Shown piece after piece: positions 1 to 6,243 of a stretch of 24,331 nucleotides of DNA; position 1 is the first letter of the stretch, and every line of letters begins with the position of its first letter. A program made the translations under genes and the position numbers. Origin of the DNA: Candidatus Opitulatrix roisinitermitis. GTDB taxonomy: Bacteria > Actinomycetota > Actinomycetes > Actinomycetales > Bifidobacteriaceae. Location: positions 1-24,331 of the forward strand of contig JAITSD010000004.1 in assembly GCA_031288055.1 (NCBI GenBank), given 5' to 3'. The notes beneath the pieces are model-generated. The model was not told the origin of the DNA, did no database searches, and saw only the letters and a list, made by a program, of their open reading frames with translations.

Positions 1-75
1 TAAAAATAATAATTTTGCAAATAATATTATTATCCTCTTTTTTCTAAGTTAACAAATATGGAAAACTCCTAATAG

Positions 76-94
76 ATAAAACTCGGGGTTTTAT
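76..94 (+). other. Small hairpin upstream of the first gene
   Basis: ATAAAAC (76-82) and GTTTTAT (88-94) form a perfect 7-bp inverted repeat around the loop TCGGG. It lies just before the GGAAAG ribosome binding site of the gene starting at 109. It could be the end of an upstream terminator or a leader hairpin. The stem is nearly all A-T, so its function is uncertain. The rest of 1-108 is AT-rich and shows nothing else I can support. Confidence 0.3.
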
Positions 95-108
95 AAGAAA
101 GGAAAGTA

Positions 109-461
109 GTGCAAATAAGTGTTGAATTAATAGGAATTATTGTATCAATTCTTGTTTATATAGCAAGTTTTTCTTACTTTTTCAGTAGTCTCAAAACAGA
201 AGTCAAAGGAATTGGAGCAAAAGTCGACAGGCTAGAAGCCAAAATTGATAATATTAACAACAGATTAGTTATTATTGAAAATGACCCGCAGTGGATAAAA
301 ACTAATTTTATTACAGCTGTACATCACCGGTAAAACACACAAAAGCTGGAGAGAAAATATTTCAAGAATTAGGCGGAAAAGAATTTGTTGACACTAATTA
401 CGAAACTTTGAAAGACTTTGTTTTGCCAGCTTCTACTACTTCACATGAAACGGCTTATTAA
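109..461 (+). pseudogene. Small membrane/coiled-coil protein, frameshifted
   Basis: A GTG start at 109 follows GGAAAG at 101-106. The first frame gives 74 residues: a hydrophobic helix (about residues 6-27) and then a heptad-like charged segment (VDRLEAKIDNINNRL), ending at TAA 331-333. Another frame continues at once without a stop from about 321 to TAA 459-461. It reads TSPVKHTKAGEKIFQELGG and onward for about 45 residues. From memory, small coiled-coil proteins often have SPVxLTxxGEKxxxExGG after the coiled coil, so the two halves look like one gene missing a single base near 318-321. This could be a real inactivating mutation, a sequencing error or, less likely, recoding; no slippery heptamer is visible. 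Function unknown; the architecture suggests a membrane-tethered coiled coil. A terminator-like hairpin overlaps its stop. Confidence 0.6.
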
Positions 462-505
462 AAATGTGAACTACCATGATAATCGGCATTACGTTCACAC
501 TTTTT
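461..505 (+). terminator. Intrinsic terminator-like hairpin, copy 1
   Basis: The arms AAAATGTGAAC (461-471) and GTTCACACTTT (493-503) pair with one mismatch, followed by a T run to 505. Inside the loop, ATG (476-478) and CAT (487-489) can form a second short stem. The hairpin directly follows the stop codon of the frameshifted gene. The second copy at 1305-1350 keeps the pairing despite base changes, which supports a real structure. Confidence 0.65.
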
Positions 506-597
506 AACACAATTCTATGAAATTTAGCCCACTTAACTATCGGGACTGCTAATATATTTCTAACAATTTTATTAGAAAATTATCAGGCTATTAAGTG

Positions 598-622
598 TTT
601 TTTTTTTTGGAATAATTTTAGT
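598..622 (+). promoter_or_regulatory. 11-T tract and start-site region of first secreted paralogue
   Basis: Eleven consecutive T residues (598-608) are followed by GGAATAATTTTAGT and ATG at 623. There are two readings. GGA (609-611) may be a weak ribosome binding site 11 nt from the ATG. Alternatively AATAAT (611-616) may be a -10 hexamer 6 nt before a leaderless ATG, which would place the T tract inside the promoter spacer. Either way, a change in tract length would alter spacing. The same arrangement occurs at 1434-1458. Confidence 0.45.
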
Positions 623-1285
623 ATGGAAATTAGAAAAACTAATATAGAAATTAGAAAAAATTGGAATAAATTCAGCTTTAAAAAATTAGGAGCTATATTT
701 TGTTTATTTTTATTCGGAGTTGTGACTTTTATAAGTGGTAATTTATCACAAGTTAATGCCGCTTCGTCATCCACTGTTTTGCCAGTGGCTAAAGGCGGGA
801 CAGGAGCTAATTCAGCAAGCGGAGCTAGAACTAATTTAAATGCTCAAGAGAAATTGGTCAGCGACACAAATATTAAAAGCGTTTTGGGGCAATCTTTATT
901 GGGATCTGGGAATATAAACTTTGTTAACAAAATAGAAGCTACTTCAGCTACTTTAGCTATAGGTGAGAAAGGGTGGTTTTCTATAGGGTTAAAATTAACT
1001 AAAACAGTAAACAATATGTTCTTTAGTTATGATGATAAAAAAATAAAATTTACTGCAGGCGCGTGGTCTGGGAACTATTTACAAGCTCAATCTACTGTTA
1101 GTCCATATCCAAGCACTTTATTAAGTAATTCTACAAGCGTTAATACTCCAATAGAATTTGTTTTACCCTATTTTCCATGCTATGGAACAGGAATACTCGT
1201 TGTATTAGGAAGTGGTCAATTTAATATATCTTATTCTATAGATGGACAAATGGGTTTTACCGTTTATTTAGAAAGATACGCATAA
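623..1285 (+). CDS. Sec-exported protein with phage tail-fibre-like motifs (paralogue 1)
   Basis: This 220-residue protein starts with a charged segment in which EIRK occurs twice. A hydrophobic signal peptide follows, with a probable cleavage site after VNA (residue 46). The mature N-terminus has KGGTG at 57-61 within PVAKGGTGANSASGARTNLN, and then LVSDTNIKS (78-86) and LLGSGNI (92-98). As I know them, these wordings match motifs in tailed-phage tail-fibre proteins. The remaining ~120 residues are rich in aromatic and small residues, look beta-rich and are not recognised; there is no C-terminal membrane anchor. It heads a tandem set with the genes at 1459 and 2129. Its upstream DNA is duplicated before the second gene. 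It is probably a secreted adhesin or binding protein; this role is inferred. No phage genes surround it. Coding status is secure, function is not. Confidence 0.8.
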   Translation: MEIRKTNIEIRKNWNKFSFKKLGAIFCLFLFGVVTFISGNLSQVNAASSSTVLPVAKGGTGANSASGARTNLNAQEKLVSDTNIKSVLGQSLLGSGNINFVNKIEATSATLAIGEKGWFSIGLKLTKTVNNMFFSYDDKKIKFTAGAWSGNYLQAQSTVSPYPSTLLSNSTSVNTPIEFVLPYFPCYGTGILVVLGSGQFNISYSIDGQMGFTVYLERYA

Positions 1286-1304
1286 GAAATTTAATACTCT
1301 TATT

Positions 1305-1350
1305 AAAAATGTGAATTACCGCGATAATTGGCGTTTCGTTCGCATTTTTT
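1305..1350 (+). terminator. Intrinsic terminator-like hairpin, copy 2
   Basis: AAAAATGTGAAT (1305-1316) pairs with GTTCGCATTTTT (1338-1349), using G-T wobbles at two positions, and a T run follows. The inner stem pairs GCG (1321-1323) with CGT (1332-1334), where copy 1 has ATG with CAT. These changes preserve pairing between copies. It lies 20 nt after the stop of the first secreted paralogue. Confidence 0.65.
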
Positions 1351-1433
1351 AACACCATTCTATAAAACCTATCTACTTGACTACTAATATATTTTCTAAC
1401 ATTTTTATTGTAAAAATTTAAAAGCAATTAACC

Positions 1434-1458
1434 TTTTTTTTTTTGGAATAATTTTAGT
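1434..1458 (+). promoter_or_regulatory. 11-T tract and start-site region of second secreted paralogue
   Basis: Eleven T residues (1434-1444) precede GGAATAATTTTAGT and ATG at 1459, identical to 598-622. AATAAT (1447-1452) sits 6 nt before the ATG, a spacing also seen at other operon heads in this window. A homopolymer of this length is prone to slippage, so variable expression is plausible but unproven. Confidence 0.45.
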
Positions 1459-2076
1459 ATGGAAATTAGAAAGTTTGGAACCTTATTTAGTATATTTTTA
1501 TTTGGTGTAGTAAGTTTTATAAGTGGTTTAGAATCAGCTGTTTGGGCAGCCTCTCCCACCACGGTTTTGCCAGCGTCTAAAGGCGGCACGGGTCAAAATG
1601 ATTTAGCTAAAGTTAATGTTGGCTCAGCCACAAAATTACAAAATGCCAGAGCTATAAATGAAGTTAATTTTGACGGCACGAGTAATATAACAATTGGCGG
1701 ATCATATAAATCATTTACTCTATATTCCGGTGATGATTATTATAAATTTACTTGCGGTAATCCGCCTTTTTCGAGCACTGAGTTACTTCTAGAAATGGTA
1801 ATTTCGCGAGACGCTGGCGGTGGCACCTATGCACAATTCTCTGAAAAATCAGGAGATATCCATTTTACAAAAGCCAGCAGTAAAAATGTAGTGTATTATC
1901 CTTATCCTAAGTTAACTCAAGCTGAAGTTTATTTGAAAATAGCTTCTGTTACAGGCGTCCGTACCTTTAGTTATTTAACTAATTGTAATGATAGCCAAGC
2001 TGTAACCCGTGTAACTGATCAAACACTTTTAAATCAGCTATATAACCAAAATTGGCTTGAGTTTAATGGTATGTGA
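1459..2076 (+). CDS. Sec-exported protein with phage tail-fibre-like motifs (paralogue 2)
   Basis: The protein has 205 residues and ends with TGA. It has a signal peptide (KFGTLFSIFLFGVVSFISG) with likely cleavage after VWA (residue 30). The mature start contains LPASKGGTGQND (37-48), followed by KVNVGSATKLQNARAINEVNFDG-type sequence. That wording resembles the phage tail-fibre motif 'A-KLATxRxIxGVxFDGSANI' as I recall it. The C-terminal ~120 residues contain ISRDAGGGTYAQF and FSYLTNCND and align by eye with the downstream paralogue (INAGGGVYALM, FSYMTSCNN). The paralogue at 623 has a different C-terminal domain. So a common export and linker module carries different C-terminal domains. There is no membrane anchor. 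Function is unknown; an extracellular binding role is inferred. Confidence 0.8.
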   Translation: MEIRKFGTLFSIFLFGVVSFISGLESAVWAASPTTVLPASKGGTGQNDLAKVNVGSATKLQNARAINEVNFDGTSNITIGGSYKSFTLYSGDDYYKFTCGNPPFSSTELLLEMVISRDAGGGTYAQFSEKSGDIHFTKASSKNVVYYPYPKLTQAEVYLKIASVTGVRTFSYLTNCNDSQAVTRVTDQTLLNQLYNQNWLEFNGM

Positions 2077-2128
2077 TTTACCACTAAATAACTTTATTTA
2101 AATAAGAAAATATAAAACTGGGGAAATT

Positions 2129-2992
2129 ATGAAAAGAAAAAATAAAAAGAATACAAGGCTAGAGAAAAGTAAAATTACGCCAAATAAACAATTTACCAAG
2201 TATGGCACAATTGTATGTATCTTTTTAATTAGCCTAGGTGGGTATTTATCAATTTCCACAACTTATGCCCAAGGAGCCAGTGGCTCAAACTTCCAATTAC
2301 CAATATCTAAAGGCGGCACGGGTCAAAGCGATTTAACTAAAGTTAATGTTGGCTCAATGACAAAATTGCAAAATACTAGACTCATAAATGGCGTAAACTT
2401 TGACGGAACGAGTGATATAAATATAAACCTACAATTTAAAAATATTGCTCTATATAGTAATCCAAAATGGGGGTGGACTGGAAAATATACATACAGTCAA
2501 AATAATAATTTAAATTTCTTGAGCTTTAAGTGTCCTAATTCAGCTAGCACTCAATGGTTTATAAAAATGGTTTTCTCAATTAATGCAGGTGGAGGAGTCT
2601 ACGCTCTTATGACTGGCAAAAACGACTCTGTACATTACGCTGCCGCTAGTGATACAAGTAAAATATACTATTTAAAGAAAAAAGTTGCTGGTAGTGCTAC
2701 AAGTAAATATAACGTTGATGACATTATTCTAGTTATTCCCAATGTAACTGGCAGTCGAAACTTTTCCTATATGACTAGTTGCAATAATACTAACTCAAAA
2801 AATACTGAAGATTATATAGATTGGCAAGGTAACGAATCTGTACATTTATTCAATCCTAATAGCCAAATTGACTCTTATGACGGGGATGGGTTTAGTAACA
2901 GTGTTTTGGAAATGTGTTATTACGGTCAATTTGTAGACTCAAGCAACCCATGGATATGTAAGAATGAATATGAAAAATTTTTGCAATATTAA
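2129..2992 (+). CDS. Sec-exported tail-fibre-motif protein with Ca-loop-like tail (paralogue 3)
   Basis: This is a 287-residue protein with a GGGGAAATT ribosome binding site directly before the ATG, unlike its two upstream relatives, and no poly-T tract. The N-terminus is very basic. A hydrophobic segment follows (about 25-42) with likely cleavage after TYA (residue 47). LPISKGGTGQSDLTKVNVGSM (57-77) and MTKLQNTRLINGVNFDGTSD closely follow paralogue 2, as does the FSYMTSCNN region near 213-220. A C-terminal extension absent from paralogue 2 contains IDSYDGDGFSNSVLEMCYYG (247-266). Its DxxDGDGxxN spacing resembles calcium-binding thrombospondin type 3 or EF-hand-like loops. Cysteines at 263 and 277 could form a disulfide. 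It is probably an extracellular protein; ligand unknown. Confidence 0.8.
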   Translation: MKRKNKKNTRLEKSKITPNKQFTKYGTIVCIFLISLGGYLSISTTYAQGASGSNFQLPISKGGTGQSDLTKVNVGSMTKLQNTRLINGVNFDGTSDININLQFKNIALYSNPKWGWTGKYTYSQNNNLNFLSFKCPNSASTQWFIKMVFSINAGGGVYALMTGKNDSVHYAAASDTSKIYYLKKKVAGSATSKYNVDDIILVIPNVTGSRNFSYMTSCNNTNSKNTEDYIDWQGNESVHLFNPNSQIDSYDGDGFSNSVLEMCYYGQFVDSSNPWICKNEYEKFLQY

Positions 2993-3034
2993 TATTTTTT
3001 AAAACATTTATAATATAATAACTTTTATTTATAA

Positions 3035-4393
3035 TTATTGATATTTATCTTTGCTGTTGATATTTGCATTATGCAAAATCTGACGAATATTAGCTAAACG
3101 GTTAACTAATTTAGCCTCATTGCCATTAGATTTTGGTTCATAATATTGTCTACCCACTAGCGTATCAGGTAAATATTGTTGAGCAGCAATACTATAAAGT
3201 TCATCATGAGCATAAATATAATCTTGTCCAGCCTCATAAAACTTAGCCTGTTTATAATGGCTATCTCGCAAATGGGGCGGCACTTTGCCAATATCGACGC
3301 TCTGTATATCTTGTAAAGCTCTGGCAATTGCTAAATAAACTGCATTAGATTTAGGAGCAGTTGCTATATAAACCACAGCTTCAGCCAAAGGTATACGGGC
3401 TTCTGGCAGCCCAACTAATTCAACCGCTTGAGCAGCTGATACAGCTATATTCAAAGCTCCAGGATCAGCCATGCCAATTTCCTCGGCCGCTGATATAATT
3501 AACCGCCTAGCTATAAATCTTGGATCCTCTCCAGCAGATATCATACGAGCTAAATAATGTAAAGCTGCATCCACATCAGAGCCTCTAAGAGATTTTATAA
3601 AAGCACTTGCCACATCATAATGTTGATCTGCTGCAGCATCATAATCAACTGTGTTTTCACTAACTGTTTTATTGAGTAATTTATTATCAATGGATTTGGA
3701 TTTTAGTTTAACTGCTTGGCTAGCCAAAGCTTCCAAAATAGTTAAAGCTCGTCTAGCATCTCCAGCCGAAATTCGTGCCAAATTATCTAAAGCTTTAGGT
3801 TCAATAAAAACCGAATTATTTAAGCCATTGGTTGATTTTATAGCTCGTCTAATTAATTTTTTAATATCTGAATCCTGCAAAGCTTCTAATCTAACCACTA
3901 AAGAACGAGAAATCAGAGGCCTAATAATAGAAAATGAAGGATTTTCTGTGGTAGCAGCCACCAAAGTTATAATGGAATTTTCCACAGCTTGCAATAAAGC
4001 ATCTTGTTGCGATTTAGAAAATCTGTGAACCTCATCAATAAATAAAATAGTTGATTTATCAATCGACAGTAAATTTGCTTTAGCTTCATCAATTATCTGT
4101 CTAACATCAGATACTCCACTAGTCACAGCTGATATTTGACGAAAATTGCGATTTTTATCATTCGTTATTAATTTAGCTATAGTAGTCTTACCAGACCCCG
4201 ACGGCCCCCATAAAATAATGGAATTAATTGTTTGGCCTTTTTTAGCTTCAATTAATTGTCGCAAAGGTGAAGCTGAATACAATATTTTAGATTGTCCTAA
4301 AATCTCTGTCACTTTTTGCGGACGCATTCTAGCTGCTAAAGGCAAGGTTTTAGCAATTCGGGAATTAGTAATATCTGTAAATAAATCAACCAC
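3035..4393 (-). CDS. rarA: Replication-associated recombination protein A (RarA/MgsA AAA+ ATPase)
   Basis: RarA is a clamp-loader-like AAA+ ATPase that acts at stalled replication forks. This 452-residue copy is full length. Walker A is GPSGSGKTT (63-71), Walker B ILFIDEVHRF (116-125), sensor 1 is around AATTENPSF (146-154) and the arginine-finger region is SRS (162-164). The C-terminal tetramerisation region ends with YLPDTLVGRQYY, as in actinobacterial members. The start is GTG, 6 bp after the aspS stop, so the two are very likely co-transcribed. There is no strong Shine-Dalgarno; translational coupling is plausible. The aspS-rarA order is, as I recall, frequent in Actinobacteria. It converges with the secreted-protein gene ending at 2992; no clear terminator is visible in the 42 bp between them. 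Confidence 0.95.
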   Translation of the reverse strand: MVDLFTDITNSRIAKTLPLAARMRPQKVTEILGQSKILYSASPLRQLIEAKKGQTINSIILWGPSGSGKTTIAKLITNDKNRNFRQISAVTSGVSDVRQIIDEAKANLLSIDKSTILFIDEVHRFSKSQQDALLQAVENSIITLVAATTENPSFSIIRPLISRSLVVRLEALQDSDIKKLIRRAIKSTNGLNNSVFIEPKALDNLARISAGDARRALTILEALASQAVKLKSKSIDNKLLNKTVSENTVDYDAAADQHYDVASAFIKSLRGSDVDAALHYLARMISAGEDPRFIARRLIISAAEEIGMADPGALNIAVSAAQAVELVGLPEARIPLAEAVVYIATAPKSNAVYLAIARALQDIQSVDIGKVPPHLRDSHYKQAKFYEAGQDYIYAHDELYSIAAQQYLPDTLVGRQYYEPKSNGNEAKLVNRLANIRQILHNANINSKDKYQ

Positions 4394-4399
4394 TATTTA

Positions 4400-6196
4400 T
4401 TAATTGTCTCTATTATTGACAGACGGTTTTTTAGGTTGAAAATCTACACCTGACTCTCGTCGTTGTCGGACAGAAATAACAGATGGGGCATGAGTTAAAG
4501 GATCTACTCCACCGCCTGATTTAGGAAAAGCTATAACATCTCTAATTGATTCTGCCTTAGCTAAAAGAGCCACAATTCTATCCCAACCCAAAGCAATACC
4601 ACCGTGAGGGGGGGCGCCAAATTTAAAAGCCTCCAACAAAAAACCGAACTTATTTTGAGCAGTTTTAGCATCAATTCCCATAACATTAAAAACCCTTTGC
4701 TGAAGCTTTTCATCATAAATCCTTAAAGAACCTCCACCAATTTCATGTCCGTTACAAACTATATCATAAGCATCTGACATAGCTTTGACTGGAGCATCTT
4801 CAAAATTGTCTAACCACTCATCTGTTGGCATAGTAAAAGCATGATGAACCGCTGTCCATTTAGAATTACCAACTGCTATTTCATCATCATCGTCATCATC
4901 AACCGATTTAAATAAAGGAAAATCTACAACCCAAACCAGCGACCAATCGTTATCATTTAAAAGACCTTGTCTAGAAGCTATTTCCACTCTAGCAGCTCCT
5001 AATAAAGCTTTTGCTAGATTCGGTTTACCAGCAGCAAAAAATATAGCGTCACCAGCCTTAGCTCCTACGGTCTGTAATAAATTGGTTCTCTCATCATCTG
5101 ATAGGTTTTTAGCCACAGGACCGCCTAATTCACCATCATTTGCCACAGTCACATAAGCTAAACCTTTAGCTCCTCTAGATCTAGCCCATTCCTGCCAGGC
5201 ATCAAATTGACGACGGGGTATAGCTGCTCCGCCTTTATAAACTACGGCTCCAACATATTCTGCTTGAAAAATAAAAAAAGGAGTATTTGCAAAATAATTA
5301 GTTAAATCAACTAACTGATTATTGATTCGCAAATCTGGTTTATCAGAACCGTATTTATCAATTGCTTCGCGATATGATATTTTAGGGAAAGGGGTGGAAA
5401 TTACAAAACCAGCTGCAGCAAAAACATTAACTAAAATCTCCTCAGTTAATTTCATAATTTCATCTGATTTAGCAAAACTCATTTCAATATCTAATTGAGT
5501 AAACTCTGGCTGTCTATCAGCTCTAAAATCTTCATCTCTATAGCAGCGAGCAATTTGATAATATCTTTCTAATCCACCCACCATTAACATTTGCTTATAA
5601 AGTTGTGGTGATTGAGGCAGAGCATACCAAGCACCTGGTCTCAATCTAGCAGGCACTAAAAAATCTCTGGCTCCTTCAGGCGTGGAACGCACCAGAGTGG
5701 GAGTTTCAATTTCATAAAACTCTTGTTTATCAAGTGTAGCTCTAGCCACAGCATTTAATTTTGCTCTTAACTTTAAAGCCTTAGCAATTTTAGGACGACG
5801 AATATCTAAATAACGATAACGCAACCTAGTTTCTTCACCCACAGGTTCTTTATCCTCAATAGCTGTGGAAACTTGAAAAGGTAAGGGTTTGGATTGAGAA
5901 ATTATTTTAACCGTTTTAGCCACTATTTCAATATCTCCGGTGGTTAAATTAGTATTGGACTGACCTTGAGGTCGTTCTATAACTTCGCCCTTGACACATA
6001 TGATATATTCATGATGTAAAGCTCTGGCTAATTCCTCATCATGTATTACCACTTGTGCGATACCACTTTTATCGCGTAAATCAATAAAAGCCACACCACC
6101 ATGATCACGACGACGATCAATCCAACCTGTTACAGTCACCATTTGACCTATATAGTTTTTACTTAAATTACCCAATAAATTAGTCCTATACGACAT
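4400..6196 (-). CDS. aspS: Aspartyl-tRNA synthetase, bacterial type
   Basis: Class II synthetase charging tRNA with aspartate in the cytoplasm; 598 residues, normal for the bacterial form with the GAD insertion. An OB-fold anticodon-binding domain occupies about 1-105, followed by RYRYLDIRRP (126-135). Motif 2 is ARCYRDEDFRADRQPEFTQL (217-236) and motif 3 is GIALGWDRIVALL (533-545). The tail AFPKSGGGVDPLTHAPS (556-572) is the actinobacterial version. The sequence RRRDHGGV (28-35) has His where discriminating AspRS usually has Leu, and a Gly lies in RPQGQSN (75-81). Both features are associated with non-discriminating enzymes that also charge tRNA-Asn for later amidation by GatCAB; this is an inference. 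An acidic run, DDDDDDE (433-439), is unusual. There is no Shine-Dalgarno; see the promoter at 6203. Confidence 0.96.
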   Translation of the reverse strand: MSYRTNLLGNLSKNYIGQMVTVTGWIDRRRDHGGVAFIDLRDKSGIAQVVIHDEELARALHHEYIICVKGEVIERPQGQSNTNLTTGDIEIVAKTVKIISQSKPLPFQVSTAIEDKEPVGEETRLRYRYLDIRRPKIAKALKLRAKLNAVARATLDKQEFYEIETPTLVRSTPEGARDFLVPARLRPGAWYALPQSPQLYKQMLMVGGLERYYQIARCYRDEDFRADRQPEFTQLDIEMSFAKSDEIMKLTEEILVNVFAAAGFVISTPFPKISYREAIDKYGSDKPDLRINNQLVDLTNYFANTPFFIFQAEYVGAVVYKGGAAIPRRQFDAWQEWARSRGAKGLAYVTVANDGELGGPVAKNLSDDERTNLLQTVGAKAGDAIFFAAGKPNLAKALLGAARVEIASRQGLLNDNDWSLVWVVDFPLFKSVDDDDDDEIAVGNSKWTAVHHAFTMPTDEWLDNFEDAPVKAMSDAYDIVCNGHEIGGGSLRIYDEKLQQRVFNVMGIDAKTAQNKFGFLLEAFKFGAPPHGGIALGWDRIVALLAKAESIRDVIAFPKSGGGVDPLTHAPSVISVRQRRESGVDFQPKKPSVNNRDN

Positions 6197-6202
6197 ATAT
6201 AT

Positions 6203-6208
6203 AGTCTA
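6203..6208 (-). promoter_or_regulatory. Probable -10 element for leaderless aspS-rarA transcript
   Basis: On the minus strand TAGACT is followed by ATATAT and then the aspS ATG. A 6-nt gap from a TANNNT hexamer places the expected transcription start at or next to the A of the start codon. No ribosome binding site is visible. No good -35 is seen. Confidence 0.5.
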
Positions 6209-6231
6209 TCACGACCCCGTTTCACTTATGA

Positions 6232-6237
6232 TAAACT
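6232..6237 (+). promoter_or_regulatory. Probable -10 element for leaderless glycosyltransferase-hisS transcript
   Basis: TAAACT is followed by GAACTT and then ATG at 6244, the same 6-nt spacing as upstream of aspS. No Shine-Dalgarno precedes the gene. An overlapping TATGAT (6227-6232) is an alternative hexamer. The -35 regions of this promoter and the aspS promoter would overlap. Confidence 0.5.
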
Positions 6238-6243
6238 GAACTT

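Larger units (their letters stand above)
454..636 (+). repeat. Duplicated intergenic block, copy 1
   Basis: This block aligns with 1299-1472 over its whole length. Shared elements, in order: CTTATTAAAAATGTGAA, a hairpin, a CTAATATAT...CTAACA stretch, an 11-T run, GGAATAATTTTAGT and the first codons ATGGAAATTAGAAA. The ends are nearly identical and the middle has diverged. It indicates that the downstream gene was duplicated together with its terminator and promoter region. Confidence 0.8.
1299..1472 (+). repeat. Duplicated intergenic block, copy 2
   Basis: This is the partner of 454-636. It carries the same ordered elements: the CTTATTAAAAATGTGAA start, a hairpin, a CTAATATAT...CTAACA stretch, an 11-T run, GGAATAATTTTAGT and the first codons of the next gene. 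The T tract is exactly the same length in both copies although neighbouring bases have diverged. Confidence 0.8.

Noticed and set aside
583..774. Minus-strand 63-codon frame over the first secreted gene's start
   Set aside because: It overlaps the signal peptide region and poly-T tract; its lysine/phenylalanine-rich product only reflects AT-rich antisense DNA.
623..2992. Prophage remnant, because of the tail-fibre-like motifs
   Set aside because: Each protein has a Sec signal peptide, and no capsid, terminase, tail, lysis or integrase gene is nearby.
3651..4403. Plus-strand open frames opposite rarA
   Set aside because: They are shadows of the well-supported RarA reading frame.
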